Shown piece after piece: positions 44,210-53,129 of a stretch of DNA of 64,000 nt (position 1 is the stretch's first letter; every line of letters begins with the position of its first letter). The stretch is taken from assembly GCF_902506415.1 (NCBI RefSeq), contig NZ_LR733275.1:1899795-1963794 (forward strand). Reading direction: 5' to 3'. A program made the position numbers and the translations under genes. This DNA is from Massilia sp. 9I. GTDB lineage: Bacteria > Pseudomonadota > Gammaproteobacteria > Burkholderiales > Burkholderiaceae_D. The notes under the pieces are model-generated. The model did not search any database. It worked only from the letters and a program-made list of their open reading frames with translations, and had not been told where the DNA came from.

Positions 44210-44250
44210 GAATGCTCCTGTCGTATTCGGGCCCGCCACAAGCGGGTCGC

Positions 44251-45411
44251 TCATGGCCGGTCTCCTGCGATGGCCGTGTTGCGCGGCTGTTCGTGACGCG
44301 CGGAAGTGTCCTTCTGGTACCTGAGGCTGAGGAGAGCATAACAAATCACCGATGCGGTCATGCCCATCAGCATGTGATCGGTTCTCGGCAACAGCAGGGC
44401 AAGCCCCATCAGGACAAAGACCACGAGGGTGTTGACGACCAGTCGGGAGCGCAGCTCGGGACGTTGCTTGAAATAGGCATATTGCTTGCCGAGGAAAAAG
44501 CTGACCGCGCCGATGACGGATAGTACGCGGAAGTCGGCTGGCGCCATGTCGTCCACGATTGCGTGCCGGACCAGACTCGCCAGGATCGACAGGCCGATGA
44601 AGACGAACAGGTGCGAGTACAGGATCGAGTGTCCGGTCGCGAACTTCTGTTCGGACAGCAGGTTGAAACTGTCGAAATAGACCCACCAGATGCTCGTGAT
44701 CATCACGAACCCCGTGGTCGCGGTCATCAGCTTTTCCGCGGTCCACTCGAAGTCGGCGAGTCCGGATGCCAGGCTGCTGATGGATTCACCGAGGATGATG
44801 ATCGTGAGCAGGCCCACACGTTCGATCAGGTGCTTGGTATGCGCCGGGATGACGCGCAACCGGTGCTTCAGGAAGACGATGAACGCAAGCAGGTCGAACG
44901 CGATGCCAAGGTAGAACACCGCATAGCGCTGTGGCGCCGCGAACAGGACCGAAGCGAGGCTGATTGCGGCGCCGCCGAGGACCGTCCAGCCGACCACCGT
45001 CGTCAGGGCGCCGCTTTCCTTGTGCCGCTGCCTCGACACGAAATACATGATGGCAATGATGAACTTGGCTCCTGCGTAGCAGGCCACGATGAGCTCGAAA
45101 TTGGCCAGGAAGCGCTTGCCGATCAAGCCCGAGATGATCAGCAACAGGAACATGATCAAGAGGGTGGCCAGCCGGTGCTTGCGGTCATCCGCGTCGAAGC
45201 GGTTGGCATACATCGTGTGGCTCACCCAGATCCACCACAAGGGTATGAAGATCAATACGAACTTCAAGAACTGAAGCGGGTCGAGATGGCCCTCGTGCGT
45301 TTCGCTCAGGATTTCCGTGAGGTCACCGATCGCCACCACGAAAATCAGGTCGAAGAACGCCTCGAGCCAGGTGGAATGCCGATGGGGGTCGAAGTATTTG
45401 GTATTGTGCAT
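44251..45411 (-). CDS. Low temperature requirement protein A (LtrA) family membrane protein
   Basis: 386 residues with about ten membrane segments. The first cytoplasmic motif HRHSTWLEAFFDLIFVVAIGDLTE and the mid-protein ERVGLLTIIILGESISSLA are the LtrA signatures. The family is named from Listeria cold growth, but its biochemical activity is unknown. It is followed by the AKR gene with a 42-bp gap (or ATGA overlap). Confidence 0.88.
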   Translation of the reverse strand: MHNTKYFDPHRHSTWLEAFFDLIFVVAIGDLTEILSETHEGHLDPLQFLKFVLIFIPLWWIWVSHTMYANRFDADDRKHRLATLLIMFLLLIISGLIGKRFLANFELIVACYAGAKFIIAIMYFVSRQRHKESGALTTVVGWTVLGGAAISLASVLFAAPQRYAVFYLGIAFDLLAFIVFLKHRLRVIPAHTKHLIERVGLLTIIILGESISSLASGLADFEWTAEKLMTATTGFVMITSIWWVYFDSFNLLSEQKFATGHSILYSHLFVFIGLSILASLVRHAIVDDMAPADFRVLSVIGAVSFFLGKQYAYFKQRPELRSRLVVNTLVVFVLMGLALLLPRTDHMLMGMTASVICYALLSLRYQKDTSARHEQPRNTAIAGDRP

Positions 45412-45440
45412 ATCGCCTCTAGGAGGTCGTTCCGGCGATC

Positions 45441-46244
45441 CTAAGGGGCGAACACCGCGCGCACGCAGCCGTCCTTCTTGTACTTGAACATGTCGTAGCC
45501 GCGCGGGCCGTCCTCGAGCGAGAACCGGTGCGTGGCGAGGTAGGCCGGGTTGAGCTCGCCTTTCTGCGCATGCGCCAGCAGCCGCTCCATATAGGCTTGC
45601 CCGTGCTGCTGGGCGCTGCGCACCGTCATGCCCTTGTTCATGATGACGCCCATGGGGAACTTGTCGATCAGTCCGTAGACGCCGAGCACCGACAGCGTGC
45701 CGCCCTTACGGCAGGCCATGGTGGCCTCGCGCAAGGCCTGGCCGCGGTCCGTCTCGAGCCGCAAGGCCTGCTTCACGAGGTCATACGCGTATTGCGGTCC
45801 GGTGCCGTGCGCCTCCATGCCGTCGACGGCCGGGGCGGCCGGGTCCACGACCCATACACTGCCGCGACCGTCGGCAACCACGCTCTGCACGCAGACCCAG
45901 TGGTCCGATGGATCGACCTCATCGCGCCGTACGTTGCGCCAGGCATTCCATTGTTCGTTGGGATAGGGGCGCAGGCTTCCATCCTTCATGAGTTCGGCGA
46001 CCGAGACGGGAGAGTCTTCCGTCCAGCGCGGAAAATTGACGAAGATGCGGCCCCGTTCGCTGACGGTCACACCGGTGACCTGGTGTTCGAACTGGGCCGC
46101 CTGCTGCAGCGCCGTATCGCCCCGGCGATGTGTTGATTCTGCGGTCGGTACGGCACGTGCAGCCTGCGTTTGCGGCGGCGCCAAGCCCGAGGACAAGCCG
46201 GCTGCTGCGAAGGCGAGTGCCAGAAACATCGGTGGGATTCGCAT
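45441..46244 (-). CDS. Chimera: exported royal-jelly (MRJP/yellow)-like N-terminus fused to C-terminal part of a zinc alcohol dehydrogenase
   Basis: 267 residues. Residues 1-28 are a signal peptide. Residues about 50-138 match MRJP/yellow-type proteins (VTGVTVSERGRIFVNFPRW, SDHWVCVQSVVADGRGSVWVVDPAAPA). From residue 140 (VDGMEAHGTGPQYAYDLVKQAL to the end GCVRAVFAP) the sequence is that of glutathione-independent formaldehyde dehydrogenase-type alcohol dehydrogenases, C-terminal third. The zinc-binding domain and most of the Rossmann fold are missing, so it cannot be a normal dehydrogenase, and the propeller is truncated. The join, near 45825-45830, is in frame. It is probably a deletion product, perhaps non-functional. 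Confidence 0.8.
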   Translation of the reverse strand: MRIPPMFLALAFAAAGLSSGLAPPQTQAARAVPTAESTHRRGDTALQQAAQFEHQVTGVTVSERGRIFVNFPRWTEDSPVSVAELMKDGSLRPYPNEQWNAWRNVRRDEVDPSDHWVCVQSVVADGRGSVWVVDPAAPAVDGMEAHGTGPQYAYDLVKQALRLETDRGQALREATMACRKGGTLSVLGVYGLIDKFPMGVIMNKGMTVRSAQQHGQAYMERLLAHAQKGELNPAYLATHRFSLEDGPRGYDMFKYKKDGCVRAVFAP

Positions 46245-46630
46245 GACTCTTCCTTTCGAAAAGCGACAGCAATCCACTACGGGGACGCCATTCTGGCACG
46301 GTAAAAACGATGTATGTGTAGGCGCACATCCCGAACCGCACAAGGACACGCAAATACCTTGTACTGGCGCCGCGTGTTCAATGTCTTCGCGGGAAGAAGC
46401 GCACTGCAGGCTATTTGAATAGGTGGACTAATAAAGAAAAAAAATCGAACACTGCCCTTGTTATCGGACGGCTTGCGTTCACTGTGAATGAATGCTTTCG
46501 CGGTGGGCCGACGCTCACGCGCCGGCACATACGACTGTGGGCCTTCCCGCGGTTTCACCAACAACTGCCAGGAGATGCCGCGTCCTGTCGTGCGGGGCAG
46601 GTGCGTCCTGGGAGATCACAGGAGCAGATT
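46245..46630. other. Intergenic region between divergent chimera and fdhA
   Basis: 386 bp without a convincing gene. It is the shared upstream region of the leftward chimera and the rightward dehydrogenase. An AT-rich stretch at about 46425-46455 (including a run of A) is the likeliest promoter zone. The fdhA ribosome-binding site is ACAGGAGCAG just before 46631. No clear operator or hairpin is seen. Confidence 0.5.
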
Positions 46631-47779
<1,149 letters not shown>

Positions 47780-47912
47780 TGGAGCAGGGCGCTCATCCGC
47801 AAGGAGGGCCCGCGTCCTGAGGACGAACGTGCCGCCATCGCTGGTGTCCAACTTTTTGCGCCCCATGGCGGCCGATGCGGGAGCGCGAAGACAATCTTGA
47901 CAGGAGGCTTTT

Positions 47913-49097
47913 ATGCTAGCAACTAACTATCGTGGACCATACCGTATCCGCGCTTCCCAGAAGCCGGATCCCGTGATCGAGCACCCGGGCGACGCCATCG
48001 TCCGCGTGACACGCGCCTGCATCTGCGGCTCGGACCTGCACCTGTACCACGGCCTGGTGCCCGATACCCGCATCGGGCACACCTTCGGACATGAGTTCGT
48101 TGGTATCGTGGAAGAGGTCGGATCGGCCGTCGAGACGCTCAAGCCGGGCGACCGTGTGCTGGTACCGTTCAACCTATTCTGCGGCAACTGCTTCTTCTGC
48201 CAGAAAGAGTTGTACAGCAACTGCCACAACACCAATCCGGAAGCGACGGCGGTGGGCGGCATCTACGGTTACTCGCACACGACCGGCGGCTACGACGGCG
48301 GCCAGGCCGAGTATGTGCGCGTCCCGATGGCCGACGTGGGACCATACAAGATCCCTGAAGACATCGTGGATGACGACGCGGTGCTGCTGACGGACGCGCT
48401 GCCGACCGGCTACCAGGCTGCGGAGATGGGCGACATCCAGCAAGGCGACACCGTGGTCGTGTTCGGCGCTGGCCCGGTGGGCATTTTCGCCGCCAGATCC
48501 GCCTGGCTGTTCGGCGCCGGCCGCGTGATCGTGGTCGACCATGTCGACTACCGGCTCGACTTCGTGCGGCGTTACGCTCCCTGCGAAATCATCAATTTCC
48601 GCGAAGTGAGCGACGTGGCCCTGCACATCAAGAAGATGACCGACTGGCTCGGCGCGGACGTGTGCATCGATGCTGTCGGCTGCGAAGCCTCGGGCAGCCT
48701 GACCCAGACCCTCACCGGGCGCTGGACCATGCTGCAGGCGGGCGCCGCGACCGCGCTGTTCTGGGCCATCAACTCGGTGCGCAAGGGCGGCAACGTGTCG
48801 ATCGTCGGCGTCTACGGGCCGACCTTCAACGCGGTCCCCATCGGCAACGCGCTGAACAAGGGCCTCACGATGCGCATGAACCAGGCCAGCGTCAAGCGCC
48901 ATGTGCCGCACCTGATCGAGCACATCCGCCAGGGGCACCTGAACCCGAAAGAAATCATCACCCACCGGGTGCCGCTGGAGGAGGTGTCGGACGCGTACCA
49001 CATCTTCTCGAGCAAGTATGACAACTGTATTAAAACCGTGCTGATTCCTCCACGCGCAGGCTCGGCGCGCGCGACGGCGACCAGCGTCATCCATTGA
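47913..49097 (+). CDS. Zinc-dependent alcohol dehydrogenase
   Basis: 394 residues. Ligands Cys38, His60 and Glu61 form the catalytic zinc site; Cys90, 93, 96 and 104 the structural one. Cofactor motif GAGPVGIFAAR. It is a paralogue of the preceding FdhA-type enzyme and closer in the C-terminal half to the dehydrogenase part of the chimera at 45441-46244 (GGNVSIVGVYG, NKGLTMRMNQA). ACAGGAGGC is a strong ribosome-binding site. Substrate unknown; aldehyde or polyol oxidation is likely. Confidence 0.9.
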   Translation: MLATNYRGPYRIRASQKPDPVIEHPGDAIVRVTRACICGSDLHLYHGLVPDTRIGHTFGHEFVGIVEEVGSAVETLKPGDRVLVPFNLFCGNCFFCQKELYSNCHNTNPEATAVGGIYGYSHTTGGYDGGQAEYVRVPMADVGPYKIPEDIVDDDAVLLTDALPTGYQAAEMGDIQQGDTVVVFGAGPVGIFAARSAWLFGAGRVIVVDHVDYRLDFVRRYAPCEIINFREVSDVALHIKKMTDWLGADVCIDAVGCEASGSLTQTLTGRWTMLQAGAATALFWAINSVRKGGNVSIVGVYGPTFNAVPIGNALNKGLTMRMNQASVKRHVPHLIEHIRQGHLNPKEIITHRVPLEEVSDAYHIFSSKYDNCIKTVLIPPRAGSARATATSVIH

Positions 49098-49107
49098 AGG
49101 AGCAGCC

Positions 49108-49698
49108 ATGGACACAGAAATCGCCAAGCGCGACCTTGCCGAGCAGCGGCGCGACCCGCACCACCACGGCCACGTCGGCTACGAAAGGCAGATGGACTAC
49201 GACCTGAACCGGCATAGTCCACCCGTCGAACAGCTTCAGCGCATCCCGGGCTGGGGTTCGGATCTCGACAAGAAGAACCGGCCGGCTGTGCCGATGGAAC
49301 GCACCCCGCCGCGCTTCATCCACGTGCCGCAGGGACAGCCGGTGCAGCAGGCGCAGACCGTCGAAGTGTTTTGTTCGCCTGAACGGCCCGGCATCACGCC
49401 GATCTTCGGCACGGCGGAGCCGCCCAAGTGGCTGTCCGGCGCCATCCGGCGCCTCGCGTACAAGCTGCCCGAGAACGACATTCGCCACTGGCTGATGCTG
49501 ATTGCCGCGGACCGCGTCAACATGGTCGAGGGCGTCGTCGAGGACCTGGCGCACGGCCACGTACCCAACGTGCTCGGGGAGATGGGCATCCGCTCCGAGC
49601 TGCGCTACAACCCGGCCGGCCTGGTACGCAAGGCCCTCATTGCCACGGTAGTCGTAGGCGGCATCATGGCCCTGCGCAACCGCCGCAGGCGCTACTGA
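49108..49698 (+). CDS. Conserved hypothetical protein, C-terminal membrane anchor
   Basis: 196 residues. The N-terminal half is polar with HHHGH and Pro-rich segments. The middle (PPKWLSGAIRRLAYKLPENDIRHWLMLIAADRVNMVEGVVED) is helical. The C-terminus is one membrane helix (about 172-188) followed by RNRRRRY. It starts 10 bp after the dehydrogenase stop with AAGGAGCAGCC, so it is in the same operon. Function not recognised. Confidence 0.75.
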   Translation: MDTEIAKRDLAEQRRDPHHHGHVGYERQMDYDLNRHSPPVEQLQRIPGWGSDLDKKNRPAVPMERTPPRFIHVPQGQPVQQAQTVEVFCSPERPGITPIFGTAEPPKWLSGAIRRLAYKLPENDIRHWLMLIAADRVNMVEGVVEDLAHGHVPNVLGEMGIRSELRYNPAGLVRKALIATVVVGGIMALRNRRRRY

Positions 49699-49763
49699 AC
49701 CACAACGCCCGGCCCGCCGGGCGCATCTCCCCATCCACAATTCTTTTCGCCCGGAGGCAGACC

Positions 49764-50912
49764 ATGAGCCCGGATAGTGTCCAACCCACGCACGGTGCGA
49801 TGGCCGGCGCCGCGCACGACCAGGAAGTGCCGGAAGTCGACTTGCTTAGCCCCTTAACGCTGCGAAGTCTGACCGTGCGCAACCGCATCGCCATGGCGCC
49901 GATGTGCCAGTATTCAGCCGAAGAAGGCATGGCCAATGACTGGCATCTGGTGCACCTGGGCAGCCGCGCCGTGGGCGGCGCCGGACTCGTGATTGTCGAG
50001 GCGACCGGCGTCACCTGGGACGGCCGCATCACCCCGGGCGACCTCGGCATCTGGAGCGACGATCACATCGAAGCTCTGGCCCGCATCGCCCGCTTCGTGA
50101 ACAGCCAGGGCGCGATAGCGGGCATCCAGCTCGCGCACGCCGGGCGCAAGGCCAGCACCGCCGCGCCATGGACAGGCGGCGAGACCTTGAAGACCGAGGA
50201 GGAGGGCGGTTGGCCGGTCGTCGCGCCAAGCGCGATTCCGTTCCATCCGAACGATCCGGCACCGATCGCCCTCACCGAAGCCGGCATCGACGGCATCGTC
50301 GACGCGTTCGAAGCAGCCGCGCGGCGCGCGCTGGCGGCCGGCTTCAAGGTCCTGGAGATCCACGCCGCGCATGGCTACCTGCTCCACCAGTTCCTGTCTC
50401 CGCAGAGTAACCAGCGGGAGGATCAGTACGGCGGCAGCCTGGAGAACCGGATGCGCTTCACGCTGCGCGTGACCGAGCGCTTGCGGGCAATCGTTCCCGC
50501 CGAGCTGCCGCTGTTCGTGCGCATATCCGCCACTGACTGGGTTGCCGGCGGCTGGGACATCGAGCAGTCGGTCGAACTGTCGCGACGCCTGAAGGACCTC
50601 GGCGTCGATCTGATCGACGTGTCAACCGGCGGCAATCTGCCGACCGCTCGCATTCCCGTCGCCAAGCGCTACCAGGTGCCATGCAGCCGCCGCATCCGTG
50701 ACGATGCCGGCATCCTGACCGGTACGGTGGGGCTGATCACGGATCCGAAAGAGGCCGACGAGATCGTCACCGGTGGCGACGCCGACCTTGTGCTGGTCGG
50801 GCGCGAACTGCTGCGCGAGCCGTACTGGGCGCTGAAGGCCCAGCATGCGTTCGAGGAGGAGCCGGATTGGCCGGTGCAATATGGCTATGCCGTCAAGCGG
50901 CGCGCGAAATGA
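49764..50912 (+). CDS. NADH:flavin oxidoreductase / Old Yellow Enzyme (YqjM-like)
   Basis: 382 residues with the FMN-binding OYE barrel: NRIAMAPMCQYSAEEG, IQLAHAGRKAS, the catalytic pair in EIHAAHGYLLHQFLSPQSNQR, and LVGRELLREPYW. This is the thermophilic-like YqjM class with the MCQYS flavin-site cysteine. It reduces electrophilic enones and related compounds. With the AKR and alcohol dehydrogenases it suggests a reactive-carbonyl detoxification island. CCGGAGGC precedes ATG 49764. Confidence 0.93.
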   Translation: MSPDSVQPTHGAMAGAAHDQEVPEVDLLSPLTLRSLTVRNRIAMAPMCQYSAEEGMANDWHLVHLGSRAVGGAGLVIVEATGVTWDGRITPGDLGIWSDDHIEALARIARFVNSQGAIAGIQLAHAGRKASTAAPWTGGETLKTEEEGGWPVVAPSAIPFHPNDPAPIALTEAGIDGIVDAFEAAARRALAAGFKVLEIHAAHGYLLHQFLSPQSNQREDQYGGSLENRMRFTLRVTERLRAIVPAELPLFVRISATDWVAGGWDIEQSVELSRRLKDLGVDLIDVSTGGNLPTARIPVAKRYQVPCSRRIRDDAGILTGTVGLITDPKEADEIVTGGDADLVLVGRELLREPYWALKAQHAFEEEPDWPVQYGYAVKRRAK

Positions 50913-50991
50913 CTGTGCAGTGAATCATCCGACATCCGCGCGGCCCTAGCACGGACCAAGGTAGCGCAACCACTACCGCAGACCGCTAGGA

Positions 50992-51825
50992 ATGTGCCTT
51001 GCTACTAGCCACAGCGTCTCGTCCAGGTATGAGGTGCTGCAAGTGCTTCATGCGAAAATGAATCCTTTGGGAATGCCGCGGCACGCAAGTCGCGACCTAA
51101 ACTGGAGCCTTTTCGTGCTGAATGAAGCTGTGGCAGAAGTACTGGAGATGTTGCATCAGAAGCGCGAAGCACCGAGCGAGTTACTTGAAACGGGCTTCGA
51201 AAGGAGAGTGAGGAAGCTCAGCAAAGGTTTGTGCATATTTTCCGTTTCCTGTTTTCCTGTAATGGGATTTGCTGGATGGTGCGTCGTGCAAAGCCAGCAC
51301 CCATCGAGGGAATTATTCATTTTGGTGCAATACATCGGCTTGATGCAGATCCTTTTGGCCTTGTCGTGGATGTTCGTAGACACCGTGCCGGTGGCGGTCA
51401 GTGTAATGCGGTTTGACACCTATGCGTATCAGCGTCGGAAGCGTGAGATCGAATACGATCTGGGGCATCTTGAGGGACTGGTAGGGTTTGATCCGGCTAT
51501 CCTCAAACTGACGGATAAATGGCTCGCATTGAAGATCGAACGAATGAAGATGCGAATCGGGAACTATCTGGGTGGGTCGGATAAGGTGGCAGTGTTCGCG
51601 CTTGTCAGTGCGGGATGGACCGTCTGGAAGAATTTTCCTCAATCGAGCTTGTCATGGCAAGGCCAAGCGTACTTGCTTGGATTAGCGATGCTCGTTGGCT
51701 TGGCAACAGGCGGCATGCTCGTGAACCGTGCTATCAGGCTGCTGACATATCAGCGGGATCTATTGGCGCTGGCCATGCTGAAAAGGCAGGAGTTTCAATG
51801 GCCGACCGGGACGGTGTCGAGCTAG
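50992..51825 (+). CDS. Hypothetical membrane protein beside dif, lower GC than neighbours
   Basis: Up to 277 residues. Possible starts are ATG 50992, ATG 51058 and GTG 51115; the last has GGAG 7 bp upstream and begins VLNEAVAEVLEML. Four membrane segments appear in two pairs (about 80-125 and 198-245). Between them is a charged region (YQRRKREIEYDLGHLEGLVGFD). The base composition looks near 50 percent GC, clearly below the flanking genes, and codon use is mixed. No family recognised. It ends 25 bp before the dif site, a place where foreign DNA often collects. Confidence 0.65.
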   Translation: MCLATSHSVSSRYEVLQVLHAKMNPLGMPRHASRDLNWSLFVLNEAVAEVLEMLHQKREAPSELLETGFERRVRKLSKGLCIFSVSCFPVMGFAGWCVVQSQHPSRELFILVQYIGLMQILLALSWMFVDTVPVAVSVMRFDTYAYQRRKREIEYDLGHLEGLVGFDPAILKLTDKWLALKIERMKMRIGNYLGGSDKVAVFALVSAGWTVWKNFPQSSLSWQGQAYLLGLAMLVGLATGGMLVNRAIRLLTYQRDLLALAMLKRQEFQWPTGTVSS

Positions 51826-51850
51826 CGGGCACAGATAGGAAATCGTCCAA

Positions 51851-51878
51851 TGTACGCATAATCTATATTATGTTAAAT
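51851..51878 (+). other. dif: dif site (XerCD recombination site, chromosome terminus)
   Basis: The 28 bases match the E. coli dif core at 25 positions. The right (XerD) arm TTATGTTAAAT is identical. The left (XerC) arm TGTACGCATAA differs at two positions. The centre is TCTATA in place of TGTATA. XerC and XerD resolve chromosome dimers here at cell division under FtsK control. The site lies in a 191-bp gap between the hypothetical membrane gene and the phosphatase gene. The dif match was made from memory of the E. coli sequence. Confidence 0.9.
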
Positions 51879-52016
51879 GCGCTATCTGTAGATGAACGCC
51901 TTTAGGGCCTGCTGCAGGGATCGGCTTCTCACCGGCTCCAATCCTAGGCCCCTGTCCAGCGCGGCCGATGCGGCATTGTCCCCGGGTGCACGTTCTTTTG
52001 CTCTGTGTGGGCTGAT

Positions 52017-52871
52017 CTAGGCGCGCCACAGGATCGCCGACGCATCGTCTGCCCGCTTGACGGACTTCGACGCCGTGGCCTGCACCGCCTCAAACGCGCG
52101 CAGCTCGTCCAGCGCTTCCTGCAAGCCTCGCTCGACGCACAGCGCGAACAGGCTCTCCGGCGTGTGCAGCCCGTAGGTGTCGACCAGCCGGTAAAAGCCG
52201 TCCGTCATTGCGAGCACGGCAGAACCTGCCGGCGCATTAAACGCAAACGTACGCGCGCCAAACGGCCCGTTTGGGCGCAGGCACAGGGAGTTCGTGTCGA
52301 CCGTCGTGTTCTGGAATTCGCGCCGTGCGCGCAGCATCGGGAGCAAGCGCGCCTGCCTGGCGACCGGATCGCTGACGGCTTCGGCCTGCAGCCTGGCGAT
52401 TTCAGCGCGCAGAATGCCTTCCTGCGGATTCACGAAGGGATCGAGGTCGTGGACCTTGCCGTCCGGCGTGCGCATCAGCGCCTTGCAGTCGCCCAGGCAG
52501 TACAGCTCGAGCCGGCTGCCTTGTCCCACCTTGCTTGCGCGGATCCACGTCAAGGCCGCAATCGGCCACGCGTACACGGGCACGTCCTGGCCGGCGCTGC
52601 GCGCCTGGAATGCGGCGTACACGGATTCGACCGCCGCATGCACCGCGCTCTGCTGGTCCAGACCAGCATCGATGCGCGCGCCGAGCGCCGCAGCAAAGCT
52701 GGTGACGAACCAGACCACGTCGCCGTTCTCCGGATCGATGTAATCGCGGTCGGCGACCGAGGTGCCGCCGTCGATGATGACGAGGTCAAGGCGCTCGGGC
52801 GCCTGGAAGCTTCCTGCCCAGTCTTCGTTGTGATGCGGCTTTGCGCCGGATGAAACAAGCTCGATCTGCAT
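52017..52871 (-). CDS. PP2C-family serine/threonine phosphatase-like protein
   Basis: 284 residues from ATG 52871 (alternative ATG 52877). Metal-binding positions are NED at 15-17, DGG at 34-36, LAMTDGFYR, and the terminal ADDAS (275-276), which fits a reduced PP2C fold. It would remove phosphate from Ser/Thr residues. No kinase gene is nearby, so its target is unknown. A long inverted repeat lies about 80 bp upstream. Confidence 0.75.
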   Translation of the reverse strand: MQIELVSSGAKPHHNEDWAGSFQAPERLDLVIIDGGTSVADRDYIDPENGDVVWFVTSFAAALGARIDAGLDQQSAVHAAVESVYAAFQARSAGQDVPVYAWPIAALTWIRASKVGQGSRLELYCLGDCKALMRTPDGKVHDLDPFVNPQEGILRAEIARLQAEAVSDPVARQARLLPMLRARREFQNTTVDTNSLCLRPNGPFGARTFAFNAPAGSAVLAMTDGFYRLVDTYGLHTPESLFALCVERGLQEALDELRAFEAVQATASKSVKRADDASAILWRA

Positions 52872-52953
52872 GAACATTCTTCCAAACGATACGTTCGTGA
52901 CCACTGACCCCTTCGGAAGCCGAATTCCCATCCAAAGACTCAGTTTGAAGTGA

Positions 52954-52982
52954 ACTCGACATTATATATGCTAATGTCGAGT
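52954..52982. promoter_or_regulatory. Perfect 11-bp inverted repeat upstream of phosphatase gene
   Basis: ACTCGACATTA (52954-52964) and TAATGTCGAGT (52972-52982) are exact inverted copies around a 7-base TATATGC centre. It is upstream of the leftward phosphatase gene and about 150 bp before the rightward membrane glycosyltransferase-like gene. It could be an operator or an RNA hairpin. The rest of the 52872-53129 gap shows no gene. Confidence 0.55.
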
Positions 52983-53129
52983 GAAATTTGGAAGAAAATC
53001 TCTTGTCAGCAGCGCCTTTAGGGAAAGACATACTTTCAATCCCTGACAGGTAAATCGGGCGGCATCGTTCCTATTGTAGAGATAGCAAGCTAGAATCTCG
53101 GCCGTTCCCAAAACGTTTCCAAGGATTCG

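Noticed and set aside
53004-53048. TGTCAG / CTGACA inverted pair upstream of the GT-C-like gene
   Set aside because: Only six bases per arm with a 33-base gap; likely chance.
50913-53129. Second dif copy that would define a XerCD-integrated element
   Set aside because: Both intergenic regions were read; no second CATAAT-N4-ATTATG or XerD arm was found.
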